From: JABMNT01 sp048262655
Lineage (GTDB): Bacteria > Pseudomonadota > Alphaproteobacteria > Rhodospirillales > Casp-alpha2
Direction of reading: 5' to 3'
DNA: 64,000 nt
NCBI GenBank assembly: GCA_048262655.1
Contig: JBLXEY010000002.1
Span: forward strand, 496,001-560,000
The position numbers were made by a program, and so were the translations under genes. How positions within the stretch are numbered: the stretch's first letter is position 1; each line of letters begins with the position of its first letter. The notes under the pieces were generated by a model. The model searched no databases. It saw only the letters and a list, made by a program, of their open reading frames with translations, and was not told the origin of the DNA. Below, piece by piece: positions 44,288-52,717 of the stretch.

Positions 44288-44650
44288 TTACTCGTCTCCT
44301 TCTCCATCGCCGTCTTTTTCTATCGTACATTGAAGGGGATGCTGGTTTTGGCGTGCCAAATCCATCACTTGCGTCACCTTGGTTTCCGCTATCTCGTAGG
44401 TAAACACACCACAAACCCCGACCCCTCTTTGATGGACATGGAGCATAATCTGCGTTGCTTCCTCCGCTCCTTTGTTAAAGAAGCGCTCGAGAACGTAGAC
44501 GACGAACTCCATCGGTGTGTAGTCGTCGTTGAGCATCAACACCTTATACATGGCAGGTTTTTTGGTCCGTGCCCGCGGTTTAACCGCTAATCCGGTGCCA
44601 CCACGGTCATCGTCGTTGGGGTACTTCGGGGTATTATTCTCGTCACTCAT
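44288..44650 (-). CDS. clpS: ATP-dependent Clp protease adaptor ClpS
   Basis: ClpS recognises Leu, Phe, Trp and Tyr at protein N-termini and delivers them to ClpA. The 120-residue protein has a disordered N-terminal extension (1-32), then the binding domain with MYKVLMLNDDYTPMEFVVYVLERFF (the NDD loop contacts the N-terminal amine) and HVHQRGVGVCGVFTYEIAETKV. It is immediately upstream of clpA. Alphaproteobacteria often carry two ClpS paralogues; this clpA-linked one is the canonical ClpS1 type. Confidence 0.96.
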   Translation of the reverse strand: MSDENNTPKYPNDDDRGGTGLAVKPRARTKKPAMYKVLMLNDDYTPMEFVVYVLERFFNKGAEEATQIMLHVHQRGVGVCGVFTYEIAETKVTQVMDLARQNQHPLQCTIEKDGDGEGDE

Positions 44651-44761
44651 TGCGGTATCTTAAATCCCTTCCGACCTATTGGTCGAACATTCTCTTAGTC
44701 TTCTAATAATATGGGATTTAAAAGGGTTAGCGAAACCCTTTTACAACAATTATTTCAGCAA

Positions 44762-44806
44762 AAAAAATGACGCCCAGTGGAGGGAGGATCCACTGGGCGT
44801 CTCTTT
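44762..44806 (-). terminator. Strong Rho-independent terminator downstream of the phasin gene
   Basis: On the minus strand a 12-bp stem (ACGCCCAGTGGA with its complement) around a short loop is followed by CATTTTTTTT. It separates the phasin gene from clpS-clpA about 40 bases after the phasin stop. Confidence 0.88.
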
Positions 44807-44838
44807 TAGCCGCTTAATATCTGGGAGGAAGTATTAAG

Positions 44839-45381
44839 TTAGGCTGCTAATGGTTTCGAAAACTTTTCCACCGTAACGTTAACCCGTTTTGTAAGGGGGA
44901 CGGAGGCATCTTCGGTTAATTTTACTGACATATCAGTGATTTTTTTGCTCTGATCGAGTGCCTTTGAGTAACCTTCCTGAACTGCGTCGCTTTGAAGCGC
45001 CACCACGTCTTGAACGGTTGTGCAGGCAAATACTTTCTTCGTTATGCTAGCATTTTCTTCAACGGAAGCCTGAATAACGGACAAAACTTCTTTATTGATC
45101 GCCTGCAAGCCCTTGGTGAACAATGTATTCGCCTTAAGAACAGCATCAAAATTGTCTTTTCCGTAGGCAATGGCGTCTTCATAGGCCTTGAATGCGTCTA
45201 CGCCGGCCTTGGCCACCACTGCCGTTTGCTCTTGAGTTACTTCAACAGCTTTATCAACTGTTTTCGTCGCTGCTTCCGTGCTGGCCTTCACGACCTGATC
45301 AACGGTTTCCTGGCTTGCAGCAACCACAGTTTCAACCGGCTCTGCCGCTTTCGCTGTTGTGGTTTTCTTAGAAGCTGACAT
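44839..45381 (-). CDS. Phasin family protein
   Basis: Phasins coat polyhydroxyalkanoate granules and limit their size. The 180-residue protein is Ala/Lys/Val-rich, helical and lacks Trp. The phasin_2-like core contains KAGVDAFKAYEDAIAYGKDNFDAVLKANTLFTKGLQAINKEVLSV and a heptad-like coiled segment. The N-terminal 50 residues are low complexity. It is single-gene with its own terminator, next to clpS-clpA, an arrangement seen in other alphaproteobacteria. No phaC or phaR is in the window, so a granule role rests on family membership. Confidence 0.88.
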   Translation of the reverse strand: MSASKKTTTAKAAEPVETVVAASQETVDQVVKASTEAATKTVDKAVEVTQEQTAVVAKAGVDAFKAYEDAIAYGKDNFDAVLKANTLFTKGLQAINKEVLSVIQASVEENASITKKVFACTTVQDVVALQSDAVQEGYSKALDQSKKITDMSVKLTEDASVPLTKRVNVTVEKFSKPLAA

Positions 45382-45864
45382 CAGAAACTCCAGTTCATGA
45401 TCACATTAAATTCCGATTCGCGTTTTGCGGACTTAAGCCGAACCTTCCGACTTTCGTCTGCCTACAATTTCCAAAATGAAATCCGTGATCCAGTTTTCTT
45501 TTTGTTATTGCAACGCAGCAATTGATTATGAATATACGCGATATTTTTTCTACGTCAAGAAAATAATATTGCATCGCAACATTTTTATAATAACCATAAG
45601 TTGTTGTAATTATTTAATATTATTCTCTTTCACTGAAATCTCTGTAAAAAAATAAAAAAAAATTCGCATTGCAATATAATTTTCCATCACAAAAAATGAT
45701 GTTAACGAGTTATTCACCATCATTTTGTATTGAAGTTATTGATTCATATATTGTTTTCACTGCATGGCATGAAATCAGTTGTTTACAAAATTGCTGGTAC
45801 ATAAGAATATCAGCAGATACGGACCTTGGGGGCACAGCGCTTGACGAAATTTCGAAAGCCGTCG
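45382..45864. other. AT-rich divergent intergenic region, phasin / D,D-carboxypeptidase
   Basis: A 483-base region, strikingly AT-rich between about 45520 and 45830 compared with the rest of the window. It holds three TTGC/GCAA-type repeats listed separately and no supported gene. The open frame 45669-45932 runs into the carboxypeptidase gene in another frame and is not credible. Confidence 0.6.
45508..45674. promoter_or_regulatory. Three TTGC-N3-GCAA-type motifs, candidate PhaR-like operators
   Basis: TTGCAACGCAGCAA (45508-45521), TTGCATCGCAA (45569-45579) and TTCGCATTGCAA (45663-45674) are TGC/GCA-rich inverted repeats upstream of the phasin gene. PhaR of Paracoccus and relatives binds TGC-rich CTGC-N3/4-GCAG-like sites before phaP. 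The match is by motif style, not exact. Confidence 0.4.
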
Positions 45865-47067
45865 ATGGGGCAAAAAGGGAAACTGTGTTTTCCGTTCCTA
45901 TGCATGTTCGTATTGATGTGCGTTATTTTTAAACCTGACATGGCCGTCGCAAAATATGCGTCAATCGTTGTCGATGCCAATAGTGGGCGCATTCTCCACT
46001 CTACCAACGCCGACACACGCAATTACCCAGCGTCTCTGACGAAGATGATGACGCTATATATTCTTTTTGACGCACTGGATGCTGGTGAAGTTAAGCTCAA
46101 AACGAAATTTAAAGTATCCCGTAAAGCAACCCACCAGCCGCCGTCCCGACTGGGCCTTGGATATAAGCAGACGATTACCGTTGAAAATGCGATTCTGGCG
46201 TTGGTGACAAAGTCCGCTAACGATGTCGCGACTGTTGTCGCCGAAAACCTATCAGGTACAGAACGTGCGTTTGCCCTGCGTATGACGGCTAAAGCACGTA
46301 AACTGGGCATGAGCCGTACAACCTTCCGAAATGCTTCCGGACTGCCAAATCGTGGGCAAATGAGTACAGCACGGGATATGGCAAAACTGGCACGCGCTTT
46401 ACTGACACAACACCAGAAGCACTATGGCTACTTTTCAATTAAGCGTTTCTCATACAAGGGTCGCAGTTACAAAAACCACAACAAACTGCTCACATCTTAC
46501 GAAGGTGTTGATGGAATCAAAACCGGATATATCCGTGCTGCCGGTTACAATTTAGTGGCGTCGGCAAAGCGCGGAAACCAGCGGCTTATAGGCGTTGTCT
46601 TTGGCGGCAACTCCTCCAAACACCGCAACAGACATATGACGAACCTGCTCAACAAGGGCTTCAAAGCACTTGATCGCGGGACCTTGCTCGTTGCAAAGAA
46701 CACCAGCCCAGCTCCCGCTGCTGTGAAATCGGTCAAAGCTAAAACAGCAGCCGTCACACCATCCAAAAGCACACTTGTCCCGAAAAAAGGTTTCGACTGG
46801 ACTGTACAAGTAGGTGCATTTGCCCGCTATAAGCAGGCATATGAAGCTGCACAAACAGCCGTTGATATCGCGCCAGAACTCTTGAAAAAAGGACTCATCA
46901 AAGTTGTTCCCATCAAGAAGCGAAATGGTCGGGTTTTACACCGCGCCCGGATTCTGGGCATAACAAAGCGTCAGGCCTATCGTGCCTGTAAGTCTCTCAA
47001 GCGCAAGCGTATGCATTGCATGGAAATAAGCGGCAAAAAGGCGATGCAAGTCGCATCGAACGGCTAG
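45865..47067 (+). CDS. Secreted D-alanyl-D-alanine carboxypeptidase with SPOR domain
   Basis: A low-molecular-mass penicillin-binding protein (peptidase S11) that trims the terminal D-Ala of peptidoglycan stem peptides. From the ATG at 45865 there is a signal peptide (MGQKGKLCFPFLCMFVLMCVIF...AVA), then SxxK S57-K60 (SLTK), SxN S117-N119 (SAN) and K219-TG (KTG), all intact. A linker rich in Lys, Ala and Ser leads to a C-terminal SPOR domain (about 324-400), which binds denuded glycan at the division site. The frame extends to a TTG at 45826. The 400-residue product matches alphaproteobacterial DacC-SPOR proteins. Confidence 0.92.
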   Translation: MGQKGKLCFPFLCMFVLMCVIFKPDMAVAKYASIVVDANSGRILHSTNADTRNYPASLTKMMTLYILFDALDAGEVKLKTKFKVSRKATHQPPSRLGLGYKQTITVENAILALVTKSANDVATVVAENLSGTERAFALRMTAKARKLGMSRTTFRNASGLPNRGQMSTARDMAKLARALLTQHQKHYGYFSIKRFSYKGRSYKNHNKLLTSYEGVDGIKTGYIRAAGYNLVASAKRGNQRLIGVVFGGNSSKHRNRHMTNLLNKGFKALDRGTLLVAKNTSPAPAAVKSVKAKTAAVTPSKSTLVPKKGFDWTVQVGAFARYKQAYEAAQTAVDIAPELLKKGLIKVVPIKKRNGRVLHRARILGITKRQAYRACKSLKRKRMHCMEISGKKAMQVASNG

Positions 47068-47101
47068 AAAAGACGCCTTCCAGAAGCGCCCCCCCTAACG
47101 A

Positions 47102-48487
47102 TCAAAACTCTGGCGCCGAAACCCCACTGAGTTCAAGCTGATCCAGCAATTGACCTTTAAGACGTTCCAGGCCCTCGACTGAGTTTGATTCACACCTCAA
47201 CGCCAACATCGCCTGTGTATTGGATGCCCGCAGAAGCCACCAGCCATCGTCATTCGTAACACGGACGCCATCAATGGCGTTGATCTGAACACCCGCCTGA
47301 TCTTTTAGTCGTGTATGGATTTCCTCAACGACCGCAAACTTTCGCACATCATCACAATCGAAACGAATTTCCGGTGTGTTAACGTAAGTTGGCAGCGCAT
47401 CATATAACTCGGCAAGGGTTTGATCCCCAGAAGCGAGAATGGAGAGAAATCGAACCGCAGCGTAAAGCGCATCGTCATAGCCATAATAGCGATGCTTAAA
47501 AAATATATGAGCGCTCATCTCTCCCGCCAGAGGAGCGCCAAGCTCAACCATTTTGGTTTTAATATGAGAATGGCCGGTTTTCCATAAGACCGGCTGCCCA
47601 CCCATTCGTGTTATTTCATCGGTGAACATTTGACTGGCTTTAATATCAATGATGATCGGGGCGCCCGGCTGCTCCAACAAAATTTCTTTTGCGAGCAAAA
47701 CCATTTGCTGATCCCCCCAAAGAACCCGCCCCTGCGCATCAATAATGCCGATGCGGTCGCCATCCCCATCAAGACCGATACCGATATCGCATCCGTTCTC
47801 GGCAACCAAAACTTTCAGTTGCTCAAGGTTCTTCTCTATGGTTGGGTCGGGATGGTGAGCTGGAAACGAACCGTCGATCTTTTCATTAATAATAAAATGT
47901 TCACCGGGTAATTTATCAATCAATTTAACAAGAACATCGCCTGCCGCTCCATTACCCGGATCCCAAGCAACTTTTAAAGGTTTACGCCCCCTGAACTCTT
48001 CAAAAAGCCGGTCAACGTATGCCAGTTCTATTGAATGATCGTTGGCACTCCCTTCCCCATCAATGAACGCAGCCGACGCAGCAATTTCACCGATTTTTTG
48101 AATTTCTTCTGCAAAGAAGGCCTTCCCAAACATCGTCATCTTAATTCCGTTAAATTCGGGCGGGTTGTGGGAACCTGTGACCATTAGGCCAGCGTCACAA
48201 TTCAGGACATGAGTCGCATAGTAAAGCATGGGGCTCGGCCCCAATCCGACCCGCACCACATCTACGCCAGAGGCCTTTAAACCATCGACCAGGGCCGCCT
48301 CTATATCTGGTGAGCTGTGGCGTCCATCGTAACCAACAGCGGCTGTGAGGCCGCCTCTTTCGGCAAGAGTGGTGCCGAATGCACGTCCGATAAAGAAAGC
48401 ATCATCATTGCTGAGCGTTTTGCCAACTATTCCGCGTATATCATATTCGCGAAGACTGCTGGGATCCAATTGATGTCCAGAACTCAT
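47102..48487 (-). CDS. Phosphomannomutase/phosphoglucomutase
   Basis: This enzyme interconverts hexose 1- and 6-phosphates, supplying glucose-1-phosphate for GalU or mannose-1-phosphate for GDP-mannose. The 461 residues have the active-site phosphoserine S106 (VTGSHNPPEFNG), the Mg2+ loop D240-D242-D244 (DGDGDR), the sugar loop (GEMSAHIFF) and the phosphate-binding RASNTQ near the C-terminus. The ATG at 48487 is chosen because it starts 13 bases after the ugd stop; the frame is open to 48580 inside ugd. It is cotranscribed with ugd by layout. AlgC-type dual specificity is usual. Confidence 0.93.
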   Translation of the reverse strand: MSSGHQLDPSSLREYDIRGIVGKTLSNDDAFFIGRAFGTTLAERGGLTAAVGYDGRHSSPDIEAALVDGLKASGVDVVRVGLGPSPMLYYATHVLNCDAGLMVTGSHNPPEFNGIKMTMFGKAFFAEEIQKIGEIAASAAFIDGEGSANDHSIELAYVDRLFEEFRGRKPLKVAWDPGNGAAGDVLVKLIDKLPGEHFIINEKIDGSFPAHHPDPTIEKNLEQLKVLVAENGCDIGIGLDGDGDRIGIIDAQGRVLWGDQQMVLLAKEILLEQPGAPIIIDIKASQMFTDEITRMGGQPVLWKTGHSHIKTKMVELGAPLAGEMSAHIFFKHRYYGYDDALYAAVRFLSILASGDQTLAELYDALPTYVNTPEIRFDCDDVRKFAVVEEIHTRLKDQAGVQINAIDGVRVTNDDGWWLLRASNTQAMLALRCESNSVEGLERLKGQLLDQLELSGVSAPEF

Positions 48488-48500
48488 AAACGGTGTTTCC

Positions 48501-49808
48501 TTAGTGGCTGCGGCCGATCCCGATATATTTGATGCCCGTACCCGCCATGTCATCGGGATTATAAATATTGCGAAGGTCAACCAGGACCGGTTCCTTCATG
48601 AGGGTTTTCACGCGCTCCATATCGAGGCCACGAAACTCATTCCACTCCGTGATAATTACTGTCGCGTCAACACCTTCAATCGCCTCGTAAGCGCCATCAC
48701 ACCAGTCGATCTGATCCAGCATGGTGCTGGCCTCGGTCATGCCCTCAGGATCATAGGCCTGTATAATCGCGCCCGCTTTTTGGAGCCCTTTTATGATATC
48801 CAGACTTGGGGAATCGCGCATGTCGTCGGTATTCGGCTTAAATGTGACGCCTAATACGCCTATTTTCTTTCCCTCAACAGAACCGTCACACGCATCAATA
48901 ACCCGCTCGGCCATCTGCTGTTTCCGCTTATTATTTACATCGACAACGGTTTCAACAATACGCAAAGGGCGATCTGCCTGCTGTGCGGTCCGCACCAGTG
49001 CCAACGTGTCTTTCGGGAAACAAGATCCACCGTAGCCAGGGCCTGCATGCAAAAACTTGCCGCCAATGCGTCCATCAAGGCCAATTCCTTTTGCGACTTC
49101 TTGGACGTCGGCATCCAAAACCTCACAGAGATCCGAAATCTCGTTTATGAAGGTAATTTTAGTCGCCAAAAATGTATTGGCTGCATATTTAATCATTTCG
49201 GCGGTCTGCCGAGAGGTAAAGAGAATCGGGGTTTCGATCAAATGAAGTGGACGATAAAGGGCCCTCATTACCTCCTGCGCCTTTTCGCTCTTTGTGCCGA
49301 TAACGACCCGATCTGGGCGCATAAAATCTTCGATCGCCGACCCTTCCCGGAGAAACTCAGGATTGGAAACGACGTCACATTCCGCATCGGGGCGAACCCG
49401 CTCGATAATTTCCTCAACTTCTCTCCCGGTGCCGACGGGTACAGTCGATTTGGTGATCAGGACCGTGTAGCCTTCCATGGCAGCTGCGATCTCTTCCGCT
49501 GCACCATAGACATAGGAAAGATCAGCGTGTCCATCTCCCCGACGGCTCGGCGTGCCGACCGCAATAAAAACAGCATCTGCTGCTTTGACAGCAGCGGACA
49601 AATCGGTCGTAAAGGACAAGCGCCCCGCGTTCACATTCTTTGACACCAAATCTTCCAGACCTGGCTCAAAGATGGGCATGATGCCATCTTTTATTTTTTC
49701 GATCTTCTCAGCATCTTTATCGACACAGACAACATCCACACCAAACTCGGAAAAACACGCTCCGGAAACCAACCCGACGTACCCGGTACCGATCATCGCT
49801 ATACGCAT
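48501..49808 (-). CDS. ugd: UDP-glucose 6-dehydrogenase
   Basis: The enzyme oxidises UDP-glucose twice with NAD+ to UDP-glucuronate, a precursor of acidic polysaccharides and lipid A modification. The 435-residue protein has the NAD motif GTGYVG (7-12) and the catalytic Cys C263 in GYGGSCFPKDT. TSRQTAEMIKYAANTFLATKI lies in the central helix. It is between galU and the phosphomannomutase gene, making a three-gene nucleotide-sugar cluster on the minus strand. Confidence 0.96.
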   Translation of the reverse strand: MRIAMIGTGYVGLVSGACFSEFGVDVVCVDKDAEKIEKIKDGIMPIFEPGLEDLVSKNVNAGRLSFTTDLSAAVKAADAVFIAVGTPSRRGDGHADLSYVYGAAEEIAAAMEGYTVLITKSTVPVGTGREVEEIIERVRPDAECDVVSNPEFLREGSAIEDFMRPDRVVIGTKSEKAQEVMRALYRPLHLIETPILFTSRQTAEMIKYAANTFLATKITFINEISDLCEVLDADVQEVAKGIGLDGRIGGKFLHAGPGYGGSCFPKDTLALVRTAQQADRPLRIVETVVDVNNKRKQQMAERVIDACDGSVEGKKIGVLGVTFKPNTDDMRDSPSLDIIKGLQKAGAIIQAYDPEGMTEASTMLDQIDWCDGAYEAIEGVDATVIITEWNEFRGLDMERVKTLMKEPVLVDLRNIYNPDDMAGTGIKYIGIGRSH

Positions 49809-49847
49809 ATAAAGTCTCGCTTTCTGGCAAGTGTAACTTAAAAATAA

Positions 49848-50717
49848 TTAAAGGATATCCTTGAGAGCGGCATCAATATCGCCCCCCAGATCCGACCGCT
49901 CCCGCGCAAAGGCGACGTTCGCAGCAACAAAACCAATCTTCGTTCCGCAATCGAACCGCTGTCCTTTAAATCGAAACCCGTGGAACGGAACATCGCCAAT
50001 GGTTTTGGCCATCGCATCGGTTAATTGAATTTCACCCCCGGTTCCCACTTCCAGCTTGTCGAGATACTCAAACACTTCTGGCTGCAGAATGTAGCGACCA
50101 ATGATCGAGAGAGTCGATGGCGCGTCTTTTGGGTCCGGCTTTTCAACCAGGCCCTTCGCTTTTGCTAATCGCCCGTCATCACTCTCGACATCGAGAATAC
50201 CATATCGGTTTGTCTGTTCGCGCGGCACATCTTCAACAGCCACCATATTTCCGCCCACTTCCATGTAGGCTTCCATCATTTGTTTCAGGCACCCTGGTTT
50301 TGACAGCACAATGTCGTCTGGCGACAATACAGCGAAAGGCTCTCCCGTAATGAACTGACGCGCGCACCAGACAGCATGCCCGAGTCCCAGTGGGCGACGT
50401 TGGCGTGTATAGGAAAGCTTACCCGATTCGGGAGCAACCTGCTGCACGGCTTCAAGATCATTCTCTCGTCCGCGATCCTTTAAAATAGCTTCAAGCTCAT
50501 AGGCATGATCGAAATGATCTTCCATCATATTTTTGCCACGCCCGGTCACCAGCACGAACTCATCGATACCAGCTTCACGTGCTTCTTCAATTGCGTATTG
50601 AATCAAAGGCTTATCAACAATCGGCAACATTTCTTTCGGCATAACTTTTGTCGCAGGAAGAAATCGCGTGCCAAGTCCCGCCACGGGGAAAACGGCCTTG
50701 CGGATGGGTTGGACCAT
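49848..50717 (-). CDS. galU: UTP--glucose-1-phosphate uridylyltransferase
   Basis: GalU makes UDP-glucose from UTP and glucose-1-phosphate. The 289-residue protein starts MVQPIRKAVFPVAGLGTRFLP; the GLGTRFLPATKVMPKEMLPI nucleotide-binding signature and IEEAREAGIDEFVLVTGRGK are clear. The start was set at the ATG at 50717 because the upstream extension to 50807 is unlike the family. It supplies UDP-glucose to the adjacent ugd. Confidence 0.95.
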   Translation of the reverse strand: MVQPIRKAVFPVAGLGTRFLPATKVMPKEMLPIVDKPLIQYAIEEAREAGIDEFVLVTGRGKNMMEDHFDHAYELEAILKDRGRENDLEAVQQVAPESGKLSYTRQRRPLGLGHAVWCARQFITGEPFAVLSPDDIVLSKPGCLKQMMEAYMEVGGNMVAVEDVPREQTNRYGILDVESDDGRLAKAKGLVEKPDPKDAPSTLSIIGRYILQPEVFEYLDKLEVGTGGEIQLTDAMAKTIGDVPFHGFRFKGQRFDCGTKIGFVAANVAFARERSDLGGDIDAALKDIL

Positions 50718-50834
50718 GAATACATCTCTAAACTTGCGAACGTAATCTGTACGTTCTGTGACCTGAAATAGCGCCGCTTTTCTGCCATAACCAACCGGTA
50801 AGGGCAACCAAAGCTTGTTTAACAGAATGTGATC

Positions 50835-51194
50835 TCAGGCGCTTTGATTTCCGGCTTCCAAAAACGCGATATTCAGAGTCAATTTCTCGCCAAGCCACAG
50901 AGGGTTATCACGGTGATCTATCACCGCGTCCGCGGTGTTCGGATGGACCAAAATATCCAGTCCCTGTCGATTGAGCATGAGCCAGGGAACCAGTTTGTCA
51001 AATAGCGCATTTTCAAAGGCGATTTGATACATGGGTACCGGATGCGGCCCGACCGGCATATCTCTCCATCGCCCCATAACCACATGATAATTTGCATCGA
51101 CGTAGTCGCGAATCTCTGCAGCGCGAGCCCGCTCCTCATCATTTTTATAATATACGTGCGCATGGTAGCCGTTAATTGTTTGGGGGTTTTCCAC
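50835..51194 (-). CDS. DOPA 4,5-dioxygenase family protein
   Basis: A 119-residue member of the small DOPA/aromatic ring-cleaving dioxygenase family, named from fungal and plant pigment enzymes; bacterial members are mostly uncharacterised. Conserved His residues are in NGYHAHVYY, VGPHPVPMYQI and DILVHPNT. Start is GTG at 51194, two bases beyond the dnaJ stop, with GGAG upstream, so it is translationally coupled to the J-protein gene. Whether it cleaves any catechol is unknown. Confidence 0.85.
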   Translation of the reverse strand: MENPQTINGYHAHVYYKNDEERARAAEIRDYVDANYHVVMGRWRDMPVGPHPVPMYQIAFENALFDKLVPWLMLNRQGLDILVHPNTADAVIDHRDNPLWLGEKLTLNIAFLEAGNQSA

Positions 51195-51196
51195 TC

Positions 51197-51922
51197 TTAT
51201 TCTCCAAGTAATATATCTTTCGCCTGATTTATCTGTGCCGCCAGATAATCCGAGCCCCCATGATCGGGATGCATGCCCGCGATGAGCTTACGATGGGCTG
51301 CCTTTATCTCATCAACCGTTGCGTTTTCTTCTAATCCGAGAACTTGCAAAGCCTGGCTCCGGTCCATCGTGGATTTTGAGCTTGTGTCTTTAGCACCCTC
51401 ATTCGCATGGACGGACTCATGCCATTCGGGACGAGTTCGATCCAGGTAGGCTTCCAGAACACGCGCAGAATCCATATCCTCCTTTGTGCATACAGCCAAC
51501 AATTCAATCAACTGCGCCGTGGTTAGGCGGGATAACTCCATACCTTTATAAGGGCCTTCGCGCACCGTTCCTGTCATCTCTCCCGTGTCATGGTCGAGGG
51601 TCATCTCAAAATAGCGGGTCTCCACGTCCGACGTTTCTCCACTCGGGTTTCCGGCTTGTGCTTGTGACATTCTGGAAAAAGACTTAGCCGCCCTTGCCAC
51701 CGCTCTTGCGCGCATCAGCCAAGGCAATAGGACGGGAAGCCCCATAAAGGCCCAGCCCAATCGCCCCGTGAAAATGAAAAACCCGGCAATTCCGACAAAC
51801 AAAATTATGCCGATCCACTTGAGCATGCTTAGCGCTGCCTTGGGCTCAGCCGTCGCGTACCAACGCGCAAACAGCAAGACTCCGCCCAACAAGACAAGCC
51901 CTAAGAGTAATGAGACAAACAT
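51197..51922 (-). CDS. Membrane-anchored J-domain protein
   Basis: The 241-residue protein has N-terminal hydrophobic helices (1-20, 32-52 and about 55-68), a middle region of about 100 residues with VETRYFEMTLDHDTGEMTGTVREGPYKG, and a C-terminal J-domain (about 185-241). The HPD motif (GMHPDHGG) that stimulates DnaK is intact. Having the J-domain at the C-terminus of a membrane anchor resembles the alphaproteobacterial TimB and mitochondrial Tim14/Pam18 proteins. It lies 8 bases after a VWA gene and before the DOPA-dioxygenase-like gene. Confidence 0.88.
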   Translation of the reverse strand: MFVSLLLGLVLLGGVLLFARWYATAEPKAALSMLKWIGIILFVGIAGFFIFTGRLGWAFMGLPVLLPWLMRARAVARAAKSFSRMSQAQAGNPSGETSDVETRYFEMTLDHDTGEMTGTVREGPYKGMELSRLTTAQLIELLAVCTKEDMDSARVLEAYLDRTRPEWHESVHANEGAKDTSSKSTMDRSQALQVLGLEENATVDEIKAAHRKLIAGMHPDHGGSDYLAAQINQAKDILLGE

Positions 51923-51930
51923 GTAATCCG

Positions 51931-52635
51931 TTACCGCGCCATCTGATTGGTAATCTGCAAGGCCGCGCCGCCTTCATTTCTAGCCAGGCTGGATAGGGCT
52001 TTGCGGCCTCCAGAAGCATAGACGGCAATTGCACTTAGCAAGGCACGCAACGTTTCCGCAGATCCATGATCAAATTGCACACACGCACCGCCTGAAAGTT
52101 TGGCCAGTTGTTGAAATGCGAAACTGGCAATCGGGTCCCTGCCTTCCTGAAATATAAAGACTGGCAGTCCGCTTAATCCCAATTCACCTGCCACATGTCC
52201 CAGCGCGTCGACATCTTCTTCCATGCAGTCTCCAACGTAAACCACCGCGTCGACCCTTGATTTTCGAGTCTCGTTCAAGGCGTGTTTTAAAACTTTGAGT
52301 ATTTGAGTTTCACCGGCAAGACAGGAAACGGATGAAACCAGCCGCGCCATTTCCTTTGAGTTTGCCGTCCACTGACTAATTTTAAATTCCCCAAACCCAC
52401 GAAAAAATGCCAATTGAACGCTTAAGCCGCCCAAGTCGTCAGCAGCTGAAAACATCTCGCCTTGAATTTGTGCTGCGGTATCCCAGCTCGGTTGGCGGCT
52501 GGCTGTCGCATCCATTGCAAAAAGCAGACGCCCCTTCGAGGCCGAACCAGATACCGGCGGCCTGGACGCCAATTCTTTCATAAAGGAATCAACGTTCTTT
52601 GCTGAATTACTTACGCTGGGCGGTTTCGTTTTCAT
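51931..52635 (-). CDS. VWA-like domain protein
   Basis: A 234-residue cytoplasmic protein with a von Willebrand A-type fold. A MIDAS-like motif is D42-x-T44-x-S46 (DATAS), the second acidic loop is VYVGDCMEED, and a Rossmann-like alternation runs to about residue 200. The canonical MIDAS is DxSxS, so Thr at the second position is a conservative change. Function is not known. It sits between mipZ and the J-protein gene on the same strand. Confidence 0.75.
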   Translation of the reverse strand: MKTKPPSVSNSAKNVDSFMKELASRPPVSGSASKGRLLFAMDATASRQPSWDTAAQIQGEMFSAADDLGGLSVQLAFFRGFGEFKISQWTANSKEMARLVSSVSCLAGETQILKVLKHALNETRKSRVDAVVYVGDCMEEDVDALGHVAGELGLSGLPVFIFQEGRDPIASFAFQQLAKLSGGACVQFDHGSAETLRALLSAIAVYASGGRKALSSLARNEGGAALQITNQMAR

Positions 52636-52717
52636 AAGACCTTCAGATCATAACCGTTTAAACATAAATAAGGATGTTTCTGCGTCTCCGCCATAGCTAT
52701 GTCTGCTATATTTAATG

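Noticed and set aside
45669..45932. Open frame in the AT-rich region
   Set aside because: It runs into the carboxypeptidase gene in another frame, lacks a ribosome-binding site and reads as random AT-rich translation.
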